NCBI RefSeq assembly: GCF_001547995.1
Contig: NZ_AP014690.1
Location: forward strand, 1,857,001-1,921,000
DNA: 64,000 nt
Direction: 5' to 3'
From: Asaia bogorensis NBRC 16594
GTDB taxonomy: Bacteria; Pseudomonadota; Alphaproteobacteria; Acetobacterales; Acetobacteraceae
Both the position numbers and the translations under genes were made by a program. Below, piece by piece: positions 52,545 through 63,268 of this stretch. Under the pieces are notes generated by a model. It saw nothing but the letters and a program-made list of their open reading frames with translations, made no database searches and had not been told where the DNA came from. Within the stretch, counting starts at the first letter, position 1, and each line of letters opens with the position of its first letter.

Positions 52545-53477
52545 ATGCCAGCCAATCTGGACCAGTACCTCAAGCTGCGCCATCTGCGTGTTGTTACCGA
52601 GATTTTCAACACCGGTCATATCAGTGTTGCCAGCGCCAATCTGGGCCTCACGCCGCCTGCGATCTCGAAAGCTTGCGCAGAAATCGAAGCGATTATTGGG
52701 CACAAGCTGTTTGACAGGACCCGGTCAGGAATGGTGCCCACCGATCTGTGCCACCTCCTGGTCCGTTCCTCAGGAATTATCACGGCCGAGCTGAGAAAAC
52801 TTTCTGCCGAGATTCAGGACAATCTTTTCAACACGCCACAATCGCTAACCATCGGCTATCAGTCACCGTCGCTCTCAGCAATCGCAATGCACGCGGCGGG
52901 CGTGTTGCGGCAGCAGATACCTGCGTTGAGGCTCAAGATCATGCAGATCGATAGAGCCTCGCTGCTGGATGGCTTGCAACAGGATCGATACGATATCGGC
53001 TTCATCGCATTGCATCAGATCGAGAATTTCCCTGCCCTATCCAGTCAGATCCTGCTGGATGAACGCTGCTTCGCTGTGTCGCTGGAGGGCACGATGAGCC
53101 TCTCGGCGGCGCTCGATAACTGGGCGGATTTCAGGTTGCGCAACTGGGTCCTGCCGATACCGGGCTTCGCAATTCGCGACCGATTTGAATCCCTGCTCGC
53201 ATCGCGCAATCTGTACAGCCCTGCAAACGTCATCGAACTTAACTCCGCCTATGACGCGCGTCCGCTTATCGTCGCGTGCAACGCCATGACCATCGCTACG
53301 AACACGATGCTCAGCAACGCAGGTGTCACTCTGCCGAGCTTCAGCCATGACCCCACCGATGACGATATCCTTCTCGCAAGTGGGGTGGTCTGGCGCACGC
53401 ATTCGCCAAATCTGGGCATCATCGAACGGTTTCGCAAAATCGTAGAAGCATGGGCGAATCCGATACCTCCGGGGTGA
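52545..53477 (+). CDS. LysR-family transcriptional regulator
   Basis: The 310-residue protein has the LysR helix-turn-helix at its N-terminus (LKLRHLRVVTEIFNTGHISVASANLGLTPPAISKACAEIEAIIGHKLFDRTRSGMVPT) and an effector-binding domain starting near residue 90. Its orientation is downstream of, and parallel to, the aminotransferase gene. The inducer and target are unknown. Confidence 0.92.
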   Translation: MPANLDQYLKLRHLRVVTEIFNTGHISVASANLGLTPPAISKACAEIEAIIGHKLFDRTRSGMVPTDLCHLLVRSSGIITAELRKLSAEIQDNLFNTPQSLTIGYQSPSLSAIAMHAAGVLRQQIPALRLKIMQIDRASLLDGLQQDRYDIGFIALHQIENFPALSSQILLDERCFAVSLEGTMSLSAALDNWADFRLRNWVLPIPGFAIRDRFESLLASRNLYSPANVIELNSAYDARPLIVACNAMTIATNTMLSNAGVTLPSFSHDPTDDDILLASGVVWRTHSPNLGIIERFRKIVEAWANPIPPG

Positions 53478-53803
53478 GCGATTGGTTGCTCATCGATCGG
53501 GCCCAGGGTCTCTGCAACACGAAGTCACATGTGTTCCAATTTTCATCGTGCCTTGAGGCAAAGATAATATCGCGAGCACCGCTACTGCCGATAGTTTCTC
53601 TCTCAACAACATCGACAGACGAACGATAGTCGCATCATACTCTCTCTAATACCCGAAGATGAACTGATCTGCACCCGGATATTACTACGATAATAGGGTT
53701 TTCTGAGCAGTTTTACTGTCAAGATTGAGGACTGATTACTCAGTCGCAGGGAGAAAGCAAAAGCGCGATCTATCGTTCGCCGCAGCAGAGAGGCGAAACG
53801 CCC
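53478..53803. other. intergenic region upstream of the Hint-domain gene
   Basis: These 326 bases are AT-rich compared with the flanks and hold no supported gene. GATAAT at 53689-53694 could be a -10 element, but no convincing -35 lies at the right distance. GAGAGG ten bases before the ATG is a ribosome-binding site. The low GC may mark acquired DNA. Confidence 0.5.
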
Positions 53804-55927
53804 ATGGCCTTCCAGCCCGATCCAAATGCCCGCATCCTCACCGGTACGTGGAGCGCCGTAAATTCAGGAGGTGTCACCGTCTTTCAGAGCGGGGCCACCG
53901 TGGTCGATCCCCCCGTCCAGTTCAATGGCGCAACCCTGAACATCATGTCGGGCGCGACGGTCTCCAACGTATTCTTCAGCAACTCAGGCGGCTATTGCCG
54001 TGTGAATGTGTCCGCGGGCGGCATCCTAACTTCTTCATATATCCGCGAGGCTTTCTTCACGGTCTTCAGTGGCGGAAAGTCGATATCGAATGATATCGAA
54101 TCCAACACTGCCATCATCATGAGCGGGGGCTCATCCCTAGAAGATCGTATCTTCAGCATAGATCGGCCGGTGAATGGTTTCTTCGTCAGTTCGGGGGGGA
54201 CAGCCACAAGCCCAGTAGTCGGGAGCGGCGGCTCATTGGCCGCGTATCCGGGTGCCGTCATAGGAGGACAACCGTCTCTCACTGGTGGTAATGCGGTGTT
54301 CAATGGTGCGGTCGTAGGAAGCGGGAAAATTCCTGATCCACTTGTCTTCGCCCCAAACGCGACAGTCGTTGCAGGTAACTGGTCAGCAGTCCTCGTAGAC
54401 GGCAAGACCGTTTACCAGAGTGGAACTGTAACGTTGGCGGGACCGATTCGTATTTCCGGCGGCAACCTCACGGTTACTTCGGGGGCGGTAGCCTCGGGTG
54501 TCTACCTCCAATATGTGGGGTTACAATGGCCCCAAGTCTATATCCAAGGGGGCGGCACTCTCGTTTCATCCTATGTACAGAACGGGAGTGTTTTCGTATC
54601 GGCAGGAGGTCTGGTATCGGCGAGTACTTTGGACTCAGACGGCGGGATTGTGTACTCTGGAGGGGCTGCGATTAGCAACACCTACATTAACACCGGATTT
54701 GACGCCTCAAATGTCCAAGTATTGTCTGGTGGCGTTATGTCCAGCCCATTCATTACCACTGGCGGAGTCGTACGGGTAAGCCAAGGCTCTGTCTTCAACC
54801 CGACGGTAAACGGCAATGGGTATCTGGGCATCACCAGCGGACAAATGATCACGTGTTTCCTTCGCGGGACACTTATTACCACATCGCTCGGCGATATCCC
54901 GGTAGAGGAAATCAAGGAGGGAGATCTGGTCACGACCTATGACAGTATGGGTCGCTTAACAGGTGCTCGACGTGTGATTTGGACACATGTCAGTCACGTC
55001 GAAGTACCGATCTTCGACGTTAAATCGGCAAGTTATCCCGTACGTATCATGCGTAGTGCTTTCTCCAAAGGTTGTCCGGTACGAGACATGTGGGTGACGG
55101 ACGAGCATTGCTTTGTGTTCAAGGGTCGCCTCGTACCCATACGTATGCTCGTTAATCATACCACTATTGCATATGACAAACGTCTATCTTGCTATGACTA
55201 TTTCCATATCAAGCTGGAAGAGCATTCGATCATCCAGGCGGAGCACGTGTTGACCGAAAGCTTTCTCGATAGCAACGACCTCGAAAATGAAGGGAAATTC
55301 TTCAAATCATTCGTGCCGCCTGTCCCGGCCCTACCGCTCTGCGTCGAGCGTTGCTTTGTCGAGCCGATCTACCGTGAACTCGAGGGTCGCGGGCTGGGTC
55401 TCACAGGCCACTCACCTGCGAGCCTGAACCCCTCTATCGAGGACTCTGGCCTTTATCTGGAGGCCGATGATGGCAGACGGATAAAGCCGCTGAGACGCAA
55501 GGGGAACTGGTATGTCTTCATGGTCCCGGCGGATCTGCGCAATCTGCACCTCGTCTCCCGGGTTTTCAAACCCTCGGAAGCAATTGGCCCCTTCATTGAC
55601 GATCAGCGTCTTCTCGGCGTTCTGGTTCAGGATATCGTCATCTACGATAGTCGTCAGACGACCGAGATCGACATCCATCTTACCCAGCCCAATCTACCTG
55701 GATGGGATGTGCTGGAGGAAGGCAAGCATCGCTGGACCCAGGGGCGCGCAAATCTTCCAATAAACGATATCACCACCGAGACAGAGTTCATGCTCTGCAT
55801 CGAAGTGATTTCCGGAGGACCCTATCCTCTGGGATTTGGAACGAGCTTTCACTCTTTTCTTCAGCAGGGCGCGCCCTTGATGCTGCCCAGGCAGATCGCA
55901 GATCAACAGTTAAGGGCGGCAGGTTAA
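53804..55927 (+). CDS. AIDA-like repeat protein with C-terminal Hint_2 autoprocessing domain
   Basis: The 707-residue product has a Gly/Ser/Val-rich N-terminal half of autotransporter-like repeats (residues 8-340), built as two similar copies (PNARILTGTWSAV... and PNATVVAGNWSAV...). A Hint domain starts with Cys351 in ITCFLRGTLITTSLGDIPVEEIKEGD, with TDEH at 432-435 and YFHIKLEEHSIIQAEHV near 465. Hint domains cleave or splice proteins at the Cys. The C-terminal VSRVFKPSEA...DQRLLGVLVQDI is typical of acetobacterial members. No signal peptide or beta-barrel is seen, so the export route is unknown. Confidence 0.88.
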   Translation: MAFQPDPNARILTGTWSAVNSGGVTVFQSGATVVDPPVQFNGATLNIMSGATVSNVFFSNSGGYCRVNVSAGGILTSSYIREAFFTVFSGGKSISNDIESNTAIIMSGGSSLEDRIFSIDRPVNGFFVSSGGTATSPVVGSGGSLAAYPGAVIGGQPSLTGGNAVFNGAVVGSGKIPDPLVFAPNATVVAGNWSAVLVDGKTVYQSGTVTLAGPIRISGGNLTVTSGAVASGVYLQYVGLQWPQVYIQGGGTLVSSYVQNGSVFVSAGGLVSASTLDSDGGIVYSGGAAISNTYINTGFDASNVQVLSGGVMSSPFITTGGVVRVSQGSVFNPTVNGNGYLGITSGQMITCFLRGTLITTSLGDIPVEEIKEGDLVTTYDSMGRLTGARRVIWTHVSHVEVPIFDVKSASYPVRIMRSAFSKGCPVRDMWVTDEHCFVFKGRLVPIRMLVNHTTIAYDKRLSCYDYFHIKLEEHSIIQAEHVLTESFLDSNDLENEGKFFKSFVPPVPALPLCVERCFVEPIYRELEGRGLGLTGHSPASLNPSIEDSGLYLEADDGRRIKPLRRKGNWYVFMVPADLRNLHLVSRVFKPSEAIGPFIDDQRLLGVLVQDIVIYDSRQTTEIDIHLTQPNLPGWDVLEEGKHRWTQGRANLPINDITTETEFMLCIEVISGGPYPLGFGTSFHSFLQQGAPLMLPRQIADQQLRAAG

Positions 55928-56067
55928 AGGCCGAAGAAGTAGACGAGAAGGACAAATAGATAGGAAGGCACTCTTGGTCGTCCCCGCCATGGTGTCGGGG
56001 CAGAAAAGATCTCGCCTCGTCTGAGATATGCTAACCCATCTATCGGTCAGGGACGCCGGGTAATCAT

Positions 56068-56799
56068 TTAGTTACCGCGCCCCTGACACCGATGATCCTG
56101 AATTTCCTCACCGGACGCACGGTCGTCACCACCCACAACATCGTCGAGCAAGACATAGCCAGTTCCTAGGGGGGTCACGATGAGCGTGTGATTCCCCATT
56201 TCCTCCTCAGGATGGGCAAGGTTTGCCGCCAGGATACGGAAAGGCGAACCATTCATCGTGGCGAGATAGAGCGCACGGTAATGGTGATTGTTGAAACTCT
56301 CTGGAAGATATGACCACGAGGGGCCAATGGATGCCGTGTTGCGATCCAGCAGAGCGCGCATTCTGACATCGATACAGTCGAGATGGATATGGAGTTGGTT
56401 CTGCGAGCGCCCGTGAGCGGAATTGATCGCAAGAGAGAGCTCGCTCTCCGGGATCGAGCGATGGTAATCTTGCCCGACACGCTCGCGATATGCCCAAGCT
56501 TCGGCGAAATAATTTGGCTGTTCAGGTCGCAGGAGTACGGCACTCTCCATGCCTGTTACTTTCTCCGTAGGAATCAGCAGATACTGCCCTCGACCTTCTA
56601 TGGAGTGGAGCAGCGCAAAGCCATGGGTCTCATCGTAGACCGTGCAAGGTTTGAGCCCGCGAGCGCAACGACCATGCACAAGTTTCCAGAGTACGTCTGG
56701 ATCATGGTCCTTGTGAATGACCAGCCCTGGAGGTGAGGCAAGAGCAGGGCTGATTCCAGTCAGCACCGCAACGGTCAGGAGAAGGAACGATTTCAGCAC
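56068..56799 (-). CDS. cdh: CDP-diacylglycerol diphosphatase
   Basis: Cdh hydrolyses CDP-diacylglycerol to phosphatidate and CMP at the membrane. The 243-residue product has a signal peptide (LLLTVAVLTGISPALAS) and the HIT-like motif HGRSQNQLHIHLDCID with His137 and His139. It overlaps the ppx stop by seven bases and is the last gene of the ppk-ppx-cdh run. Confidence 0.87.
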   Translation of the reverse strand: MLKSFLLLTVAVLTGISPALASPPGLVIHKDHDPDVLWKLVHGRCARGLKPCTVYDETHGFALLHSIEGRGQYLLIPTEKVTGMESAVLLRPEQPNYFAEAWAYRERVGQDYHRSIPESELSLAINSAHGRSQNQLHIHLDCIDVRMRALLDRNTASIGPSWSYLPESFNNHHYRALYLATMNGSPFRILAANLAHPEEEMGNHTLIVTPLGTGYVLLDDVVGGDDRASGEEIQDHRCQGRGN

Positions 56800-58286
56800 G
56801 AGCGGGTGGCTGCTGAGAGAGCCATGCTCTGGCCCAGTCGCTCAAGGCGACGCTTGACCCCGCCGCCCGCAGCAAAGCTGCTCTGCTCGTTATGGCTCAG
56901 CCAGAGAATCCCGTCCTCGATCGAGAGCGAGGTATTCTTGAGAAGCGCCGACGTACCACCGCAGATCGTATAGGCAAGGCGAAGCGCAAAGCCGAGCTGC
57001 ACGGCGCGGTCGCAATCATCGGGTGAGAGCAGACGCCGCGAGACTTCCATAAGGGGATCGGCCGGGTCAGCCTCGTAACGGACCGCCAGTGTCAGGGCGA
57101 CGAAGGCGCGTGACTGATGGTCGAAGCCAACACCATGCATGCGCATGATGCGCAGATAGGTCTGGGCAGCGCGATATTCGGGGTGATCGAACGAACCGAT
57201 GTCGGACATACGGCAGGCCATGTCGCGCAATGCCGTTTCGGACGGCGTTTCATGCTGGAACAAGGGCTCCGTCCAGCGCACGAGATCATCGGGCAGTTCC
57301 ATGCTGCGGCTCAGACGGTGCGCGGTCTCATCAGCCAGCGCCCGACAGGGGTCGAGTGCAGCAACCTCCTGCCCGACCTTGCGCATATACCAGCCCTCCC
57401 GCAGGCCATCGACGCTGAAAATGATCTGTGATGGCTGCACGATACGCATCAGGCGCCGCAGGACGGTTGCGGAAAACGGGACATCGTCCAGACGCTTGCG
57501 CGGGAAGCCGGGTACTTTCTCCAGCATCTTGCGCGGGGTATCGATCAGCCACGTCACCATCTCGCGCGCCTCATCGGCACCCAGCGTATAGAGATGAACG
57601 ATATTGAGCGGGTAATGCGTGCGGGCAATCTGCAACCGGGCCAGGGCGCGGAAGGCGCCGCCAACCAGATAGAGCGGCTTTCCTTTCAGGGCAGGCAACC
57701 ACGCCACATCATCAAGATCGGCTTCCACCACCTCACGCGCACGTTTGAGGTCGCCGCCAGAACGGTCAGACAGGCGTATCACCCCAAGCGGCTTGGTGCA
57801 GGCCTCATGATGCCGCCCCCCTGCCACACGGATCAGTTCAAGTGAGCCACCGCCAATGTCAGCGACAACGCCATCTGCATCCGGCAAACCACAGAGCACG
57901 CCGGTCGCTGCGTAATCCGCTTCCTCCTCACCCGAGAGGATACGGATCGGCACGTCGGGCATGCACTCGTGCAGCGTCTCGACAAATTCGCGCCCATTGC
58001 TGGCATCGCGAACGGCAGCCGTCGCCAGCACCTCGAAAGGGTGGGCGTCCATTGCGCGTGCGATGGCATTGAAGCGGGTCATGACATCGCGTGCGAGTCT
58101 CAGCCCCTCCTCATTCAGGCGGCCCGTCTGCTCAAGCCCGCGCCCCAGACGGAGCGTGGCTTTCTCATTGAAGATAGGGATCGGATTACGGGTGACGCCC
58201 TCGAACACGACCAGCCGGACCGAATTCGATCCCAGATCGACGATGGCGGCGCGATGATGGCCCTTTGGCGCGTCAGTACCCGTCAC
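56793..58286 (-). CDS. ppx: Ppx/GppA exopolyphosphatase
   Basis: Ppx removes terminal phosphates from polyphosphate, and the family also includes pppGpp phosphatases. The 497-residue product has the phosphate loop AIVDLGSNSVRLVVFE, VLATAAVRDASNGREF and the second loop VVADIGGGSLELI. GTG 58286 with AGAGGG four bases upstream is preferred; in-frame codons upstream overlap ppk. It follows ppk by 13 bases, an arrangement that couples polymer synthesis and breakdown. Confidence 0.93.
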   Translation of the reverse strand: MTGTDAPKGHHRAAIVDLGSNSVRLVVFEGVTRNPIPIFNEKATLRLGRGLEQTGRLNEEGLRLARDVMTRFNAIARAMDAHPFEVLATAAVRDASNGREFVETLHECMPDVPIRILSGEEEADYAATGVLCGLPDADGVVADIGGGSLELIRVAGGRHHEACTKPLGVIRLSDRSGGDLKRAREVVEADLDDVAWLPALKGKPLYLVGGAFRALARLQIARTHYPLNIVHLYTLGADEAREMVTWLIDTPRKMLEKVPGFPRKRLDDVPFSATVLRRLMRIVQPSQIIFSVDGLREGWYMRKVGQEVAALDPCRALADETAHRLSRSMELPDDLVRWTEPLFQHETPSETALRDMACRMSDIGSFDHPEYRAAQTYLRIMRMHGVGFDHQSRAFVALTLAVRYEADPADPLMEVSRRLLSPDDCDRAVQLGFALRLAYTICGGTSALLKNTSLSIEDGILWLSHNEQSSFAAGGGVKRRLERLGQSMALSAATRSC

Positions 58287-58299
58287 TCTACCCTCTTCC

Positions 58300-60582
58300 T
58301 CAATCTTCGCGGATACGCTCGGGCCGTTCACGACGGCCCGCATCCTTATCCTGCGGTTTCTCCCTCGCTGCCGAGCCACGCCCGGAGAGCGAAGGGTTAT
58401 GCATGAAATATTCATGCGCCGAGAAGGGATTAGCCCCCGGAGATACGCGATGCCAATCCCCACGCGAGGAAAGCACCCAGCTTTGAAGTGTGTCACGTAA
58501 ATCCATGGTCATGATCTGACCCAGGATCTGGGCATGGACGGTCGAATTGAAGATCGGCACCATCGCCTCGACACGACGATCCATGTTTCGCCCCATCCAG
58601 TCAGCCGAGGAAATAAAGACCTTGGCCTTGTGCGACGGCATCCGATGACCATTGCCAAACGCGAAGATACGCGCGTGCTCCAGAAACCGACCGACGATCG
58701 AACGGATCTCGATATTTTCCGAAAGGCCCGGCACACCGGGGCGCAGGCAGCAGATACCCCGGATGATTCCGACCACCCTCACCCCGGCGCGTGAAGCCCG
58801 GTAGAGCGCATCGATCAGGGCCGGGTCGACCAGTGAATTCATCTTCAGCCAGATCTTGGCAGGGCGTCCGGCCTTGGCATGAGCGATCTCCCCCTCGATC
58901 AGGTCCATGAGGGTGTCACGCAGCGTGATGGGGGCAAAAGCGAGCGCCTCCATATCCACCGGGGTCGCATAACCCGTCATGTAGTTGAACAGCTTGGCCG
59001 AATCGCTCGCGAGCTGGGGATCGCAGGTGAAAAAGGAGAGATCCGTATAGATACGCGCCGTGATCGGATGATAATTGCCCGTACCGAAATGGGCGTAGGA
59101 CCTCAGGCCACCAGCCTCTCGCCTGACAACGAGACTGAGCTTGGCGTGCGTCTTGAGATGGGTGAAGCCGAACACCACCTGTACGCCTGCCGATTCGAGC
59201 GACCGCGCGAGGCGTATATTGGCTTCCTCGTCAAAGCGCGCCCGCAACTCGACCATCGCCGTGACCGACTTGCCCAGCTCGGCGGCCTCGATCAGCGCCC
59301 GCACAATGGGGCTGTCACGCGAGGTGCGATAAAGCGTCTGCTTGATTGCCACCACGTTGGGGTCAAGCGCTGCCTGTTTAAGAAACTGCACCACCACATC
59401 GAAGCTCTCGAAGGGATGATGCACCACGATATCCTTGGCGCGGATCGCTGCGAAGCAATCGCCGTCATAATCGCGGATTCGCTCAGGGAAGCGCGGCGTA
59501 TAGGGTTTGAACAGCAGGTCAGGGCGATCAGATACGATCATCTGCTTGAGATCGACCACACCGATGATATCGGGCTGAACCACCACATCGTCACGTGCCA
59601 CGTCGAGTTCTTCAGCGAACTCACGCCCCATGCTTTCCGGTATGGAGGCGTCGAGGGCAAGATGGATGCCCACACCACGGCGACGCTGCTTGAGCGCTGT
59701 CTCGTAGGACAGCACCAGATCCTCGGCTTCGTCCTCGAACTCGACATCCGAATCGCGGATGATACGCAGCACCCCGCCCTCGGCAATTTCCATCCCGGGA
59801 AAGAGGCGTGTGATATGCAGCCGGATGACATCCTCCAGCGCCACGAAGCGCACATCGGGGCGGATATCCGGCTCCTCCTTGTGCGGCGCGGGCAGTCGGA
59901 TGAAACGGTCGATCTGCTGGGGCAGCAGAATGAGCGCATCCATCGAGAACCCCGGGATCGTCGGGTCATTGAGGCGTAGTGCCAACGCCATTCCAAGATT
60001 CGGAATGAACGGCATGGGGTGCGACGGGTCGATGGCGAGCGGCGTCAGAACAGGATAGATCTCGTTCTCGAACTTGGCAGCGATGCTCTCGCGCTCGGCG
60101 TCTGTCAGTTCCTCACGTGTGCACAAGCGAAGCCCCGCCTGCGCCAGTTCACCGCGCAACAGGCGCCAGATGCGCTGCTGTGCCGCAAAGAGCTTTGCCG
60201 CGCTGCGGCGCACGCTCGTTAGCTGCCGCGCTGGCGTCAAACCATCAGCCGAGGGGGCGACCAGTCCCTCGCGCACCTGACCAACAAGCCCTGCCACACG
60301 CACTGAATAGAATTCATCCAGATTGCTGGCACTGATCGACAGAAAGCGCAGACGCTCCAGTAACGGGTGGCGGCTGTTTTCCGCCTCCTCGATCACGCGC
60401 TGGTTGAAATCGAGCCAGGATAATTCACGGTTGATGAACCGCGTCGGTGAGGTCACGATTCCGGGGTCGGGAATACGGGCTACGGCACGCGTGGCGCGCG
60501 TCGCCCTTGGAGCTTTCGCTCGTGTGGCGCGTGGTGCCTTGGAGGGGGCGGGCTTTGAGTCCTTTTCCGAAGACGACGTCAC
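58300..60582 (-). CDS. ppk: polyphosphate kinase PPK1
   Basis: PPK1 makes polyphosphate from ATP at the membrane. The 760-residue product has [20 protein letters not shown] near residue 49, the catalytic-site regions [20 protein letters not shown] and [14 protein letters not shown] (phospho-His), and HFGTGNYHP. The N-terminus carries a Lys/Arg/Ala-rich tandem repeat (KAPRATRA twice) that is absent from most family members. It is probably cotranscribed with ppx and cdh downstream. Confidence 0.95.
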   Translation of the reverse strand: MTSSSEKDSKPAPSKAPRATRAKAPRATRATRAVARIPDPGIVTSPTRFINRELSWLDFNQRVIEEAENSRHPLLERLRFLSISASNLDEFYSVRVAGLVGQVREGLVAPSADGLTPARQLTSVRRSAAKLFAAQQRIWRLLRGELAQAGLRLCTREELTDAERESIAAKFENEIYPVLTPLAIDPSHPMPFIPNLGMALALRLNDPTIPGFSMDALILLPQQIDRFIRLPAPHKEEPDIRPDVRFVALEDVIRLHITRLFPGMEIAEGGVLRIIRDSDVEFEDEAEDLVLSYETALKQRRRGVGIHLALDASIPESMGREFAEELDVARDDVVVQPDIIGVVDLKQMIVSDRPDLLFKPYTPRFPERIRDYDGDCFAAIRAKDIVVHHPFESFDVVVQFLKQAALDPNVVAIKQTLYRTSRDSPIVRALIEAAELGKSVTAMVELRARFDEEANIRLARSLESAGVQVVFGFTHLKTHAKLSLVVRREAGGLRSYAHFGTGNYHPITARIYTDLSFFTCDPQLASDSAKLFNYMTGYATPVDMEALAFAPITLRDTLMDLIEGEIAHAKAGRPAKIWLKMNSLVDPALIDALYRASRAGVRVVGIIRGICCLRPGVPGLSENIEIRSIVGRFLEHARIFAFGNGHRMPSHKAKVFISSADWMGRNMDRRVEAMVPIFNSTVHAQILGQIMTMDLRDTLQSWVLSSRGDWHRVSPGANPFSAHEYFMHNPSLSGRGSAAREKPQDKDAGRRERPERIRED

Positions 60583-60707
60583 GCGCTACGTTTCCTGTTT
60601 CTGTCCAATGAGAAGTAACAACATCGGCCCGTGAGCAGCGCGCGTCAAACCCCTTAACCCAATCATCATAAAACGTTCCGGCCCGGTGATGGCCTGAGCG
60701 GTCAGGT

Positions 60708-61439
60708 TCAGCGTTCGCCGGGGGCTGGCTCATCCAGCAGTCCCGACAGGGCCTGTCGTGCAAGGACCCGCGTGAGTGGCCTGTTATGAGCAAGCCCAGC
60801 CTGATCGAGCCGGTCTACCGCGCTCACAATCGCATCGCAGGTGCGCGGCAGATGCTGCATGAGCCAATCGAGAATCGGCTTGGAGACAATCATCTGACGC
60901 TCTGCAATCAGGCGCAGAAGCAGGGCAAAACGCAGGGAATCCTCAGGCGACAGAAGCGGCACCACCGTAATGGCCCGCAAGCGGCTTGCCAGATCAGGCA
61001 GAACGATGGGCAGACGGACAGGCGCATAACGCGAAGCGATGAGCAGGGTCGTGCGTTGTTCACGCGCCAGATTGAGCAGATGCAGCAGGGCACGCTCGGA
61101 CGTCACACGCTCCAGATGATCGAGCGCCAGCGTGGTGTGGGCTGCCCCCGCGATCTCAACCACCTGCGTCATATCCAGCGTCGCCGCATCCACAACGCGC
61201 GCCTGACGCCTTGCCGCCCAGATATGCAGAAGATGCGACTTGCCACAGCTGTCGTCACCGCAGAGCAGCAGCCTGCGATCGGGCCAGCCGGTCTGGTTCA
61301 GCCAGTGGCGCGCCTGTGCGTTGGAAGCCGACGGAATGAAGTGACGGGCTGCAACGCTTGCAGGCGGCCGCAGCGCCAGCGCGAGTTGCGCGGCGGCGTT
61401 GCCCGGCGCCAATCCGTCAATTCCCGCTTCTTTGTCCAT
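60708..61439 (-). CDS. hdaA: HdaA, DnaA-related regulator of replication initiation
   Basis: HdaA, bound to the sliding clamp, stimulates ATP hydrolysis by DnaA to prevent re-initiation. The 243-residue product has the clamp-binding motif QLALAL at residues 18-23, a Walker [16 protein letters not shown] near 60-74, and a DHLERV sensor region. It lacks the DnaA DNA-binding domain. It is divergent from purM with a 95-base gap, an order common in alphaproteobacteria. Confidence 0.92.
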   Translation of the reverse strand: MDKEAGIDGLAPGNAAAQLALALRPPASVAARHFIPSASNAQARHWLNQTGWPDRRLLLCGDDSCGKSHLLHIWAARRQARVVDAATLDMTQVVEIAGAAHTTLALDHLERVTSERALLHLLNLAREQRTTLLIASRYAPVRLPIVLPDLASRLRAITVVPLLSPEDSLRFALLLRLIAERQMIVSKPILDWLMQHLPRTCDAIVSAVDRLDQAGLAHNRPLTRVLARQALSGLLDEPAPGER

Positions 61440-61534
61440 TCAATAGCCGTTCCGGTCCTTTCCGAGCCGGGTCGGCTCCATTAGAAGGGCAGATACTAAC
61501 GCAACCGGCCAGGTTTTTCGAGCGAGGCGACAGC

Positions 61535-62593
61535 ATGACCGATCCGATTTCCCCTTCAGCAAGCTATCGCGATTCCGGCGTCGATATCGAGGCCGGTGAT
61601 GCGCTGGTCGAGGCGATCAAGCCCGCAGCGAAATCGACCGACCGGCCGGGCACAATGGGTGGTCTGGGCGGATTCGGCGCGCTGTTCGACCTCAAGGCCG
61701 CCGGCTTCACCGACCCGATCCTTGTCAGCTGCACCGATGGTGTGGGCACAAAGCTCATGGTCGCCATCGAGAGCGGTCAGCATGATACGGTCGGCGTCGA
61801 TCTGGTGGCCATGTGTGTGAATGATCTTGTGGTGCAGGGCGCTCAGCCGCTTTTCTTTCTTGATTATCTGGCAACTGGCAAACTGGCTGTCGAAGATGCT
61901 GCCCGTGTCGTGAAGGGCATTGCTCAGGCCTGCCGCGATACGGATTGCGCACTGGTCGGCGGTGAAACGGCCGAAATGCCCGGCATGTATGACTCCGGAC
62001 ATTACGATCTTGCTGGCTTCAGCGTTGGCGCAGCCGAGCGTTCCGCCCTGCTTCCCGCCGGCATCACCGAAGGCGACACATTGATCGCCCTCCCCTCCAC
62101 CGGCGTTCATTCCAACGGCTATTCGCTGGTACGCAGCATCAAGGCCATGAGTGGTCTGCAATGGAACAGCGAAGCCCCCTTCGAGCCGGGCAGCACGCTC
62201 GCCGAAGCGCTGCTGCGCCCCACCGCGCTTTATGTGCGAACGGTCATGGCCCTGCATCATGCCGGGTTGCTGCATGGCTGTGCGCACATCACCGGTGGTG
62301 GCCTGCCCGGGAACCTGCCGCGCGTCCTGCCAGAGGGGCTGGGCGTACAGATCGAAGCCGATACCTGGCCCGTGCCCCCTGTCTTTCGCTGGCTGGCCAC
62401 CACGGGCAATGTCGCGCATGACGAAATGCTCAAGGTATTCAATTGCGGCATCGGCATGGTTCTGATCACGCCCGAGCCCGAGAAGGTTCTGGCCATGCTC
62501 GAAGCCCGAGGTGAAAAGGGCTATCGCATTGGTGACGTTACCGCCAATGGCCCACGCTATGCACTGGATGGCCAGGTTGATTTTGCCCTATGA
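61535..62593 (+). CDS. purM: phosphoribosylformylglycinamidine cyclo-ligase
   Basis: PurM closes the imidazole ring in purine synthesis. The 352-residue product shows [59 protein letters not shown] and [22 protein letters not shown] lies seven bases before ATG 61535; the frame extends upstream without function. It overlaps purN by four bases. Confidence 0.97.
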   Translation: MTDPISPSASYRDSGVDIEAGDALVEAIKPAAKSTDRPGTMGGLGGFGALFDLKAAGFTDPILVSCTDGVGTKLMVAIESGQHDTVGVDLVAMCVNDLVVQGAQPLFFLDYLATGKLAVEDAARVVKGIAQACRDTDCALVGGETAEMPGMYDSGHYDLAGFSVGAAERSALLPAGITEGDTLIALPSTGVHSNGYSLVRSIKAMSGLQWNSEAPFEPGSTLAEALLRPTALYVRTVMALHHAGLLHGCAHITGGGLPGNLPRVLPEGLGVQIEADTWPVPPVFRWLATTGNVAHDEMLKVFNCGIGMVLITPEPEKVLAMLEARGEKGYRIGDVTANGPRYALDGQVDFAL

Positions 62594-63186
62594 GCGAGGC
62601 AATGGCTGTCCATAAAACCCCTATTGCGGTTTTCATCTCGGGGCGCGGCAGCAACATGAATGCCCTGATCGAGGCCTGTGCGCGACCGGATTATCCGGCG
62701 CGCATTGCCCTTGTGCTGAGCAATAACCCGGATGCAGCGGGGCTCGAGACGGCACGAAACGCAGGCCTTGAAGCTGTTGCGATCGATCACCGTCTTTTCC
62801 CGAAAGACCGCGAAGGACACGAGAAGGCCATTGAGGCCTGTCTCGAAAAGGCAGGAATCGAAGTGATCTGCCTTGCGGGCTACATGCGCGTCCTGACCCC
62901 TTATCTCGTTGGGCGATGGGCCGGCCGCATGCTCAACATCCATCCAAGCCTGCTGCCGGCCTATCCCGGTCTGGATACGCATGAGCGCGCCCTGGCGGCG
63001 GGGGATACCCGTCATGGCTGCACGGTCCATCTGGTTACCGATGGTGTGGATGAAGGCCCGGTGCTGGGCCAGGCCGAGGTGCCGGTCCTGCCGGGCGATA
63101 CACCCTCCGCGCTTGCGGCACGCGTTCTGGAGCAAGAGCATCGCCTCTACCCCGAAGCGCTCGCAGCGTTTCTGAAAGCCCGATAA
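62590..63186 (+). CDS. purN: phosphoribosylglycinamide formyltransferase 1
   Basis: PurN transfers a formyl group from 10-formyl-THF to GAR. The 198-residue product has [18 protein letters not shown], the catalytic Asn/His in [36 protein letters not shown] and Asp in [11 protein letters not shown]. It is coupled to purM by an ATGA overlap and is followed by an intrinsic terminator. Confidence 0.97.
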   Translation: MSEAMAVHKTPIAVFISGRGSNMNALIEACARPDYPARIALVLSNNPDAAGLETARNAGLEAVAIDHRLFPKDREGHEKAIEACLEKAGIEVICLAGYMRVLTPYLVGRWAGRMLNIHPSLLPAYPGLDTHERALAAGDTRHGCTVHLVTDGVDEGPVLGQAEVPVLPGDTPSALAARVLEQEHRLYPEALAAFLKAR

Positions 63187-63202
63187 GGCACCTTCCTGCG
63201 AC

Positions 63203-63231
63203 AAAAAAGCCCTGTCAAGCCGGGCTTTTTT
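63203..63231. terminator. bidirectional intrinsic terminator after purN
   Basis: AAAAAAGCCC pairs with GGGCTTTTTT around a 9-nt loop, with T-runs on both strands. It lies between purN and the convergent DUF2142 gene. Confidence 0.9.
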
Positions 63232-63268
63232 TATTGAGCACCTTAGGCCCGGGGAGCAGGACGCTCCC

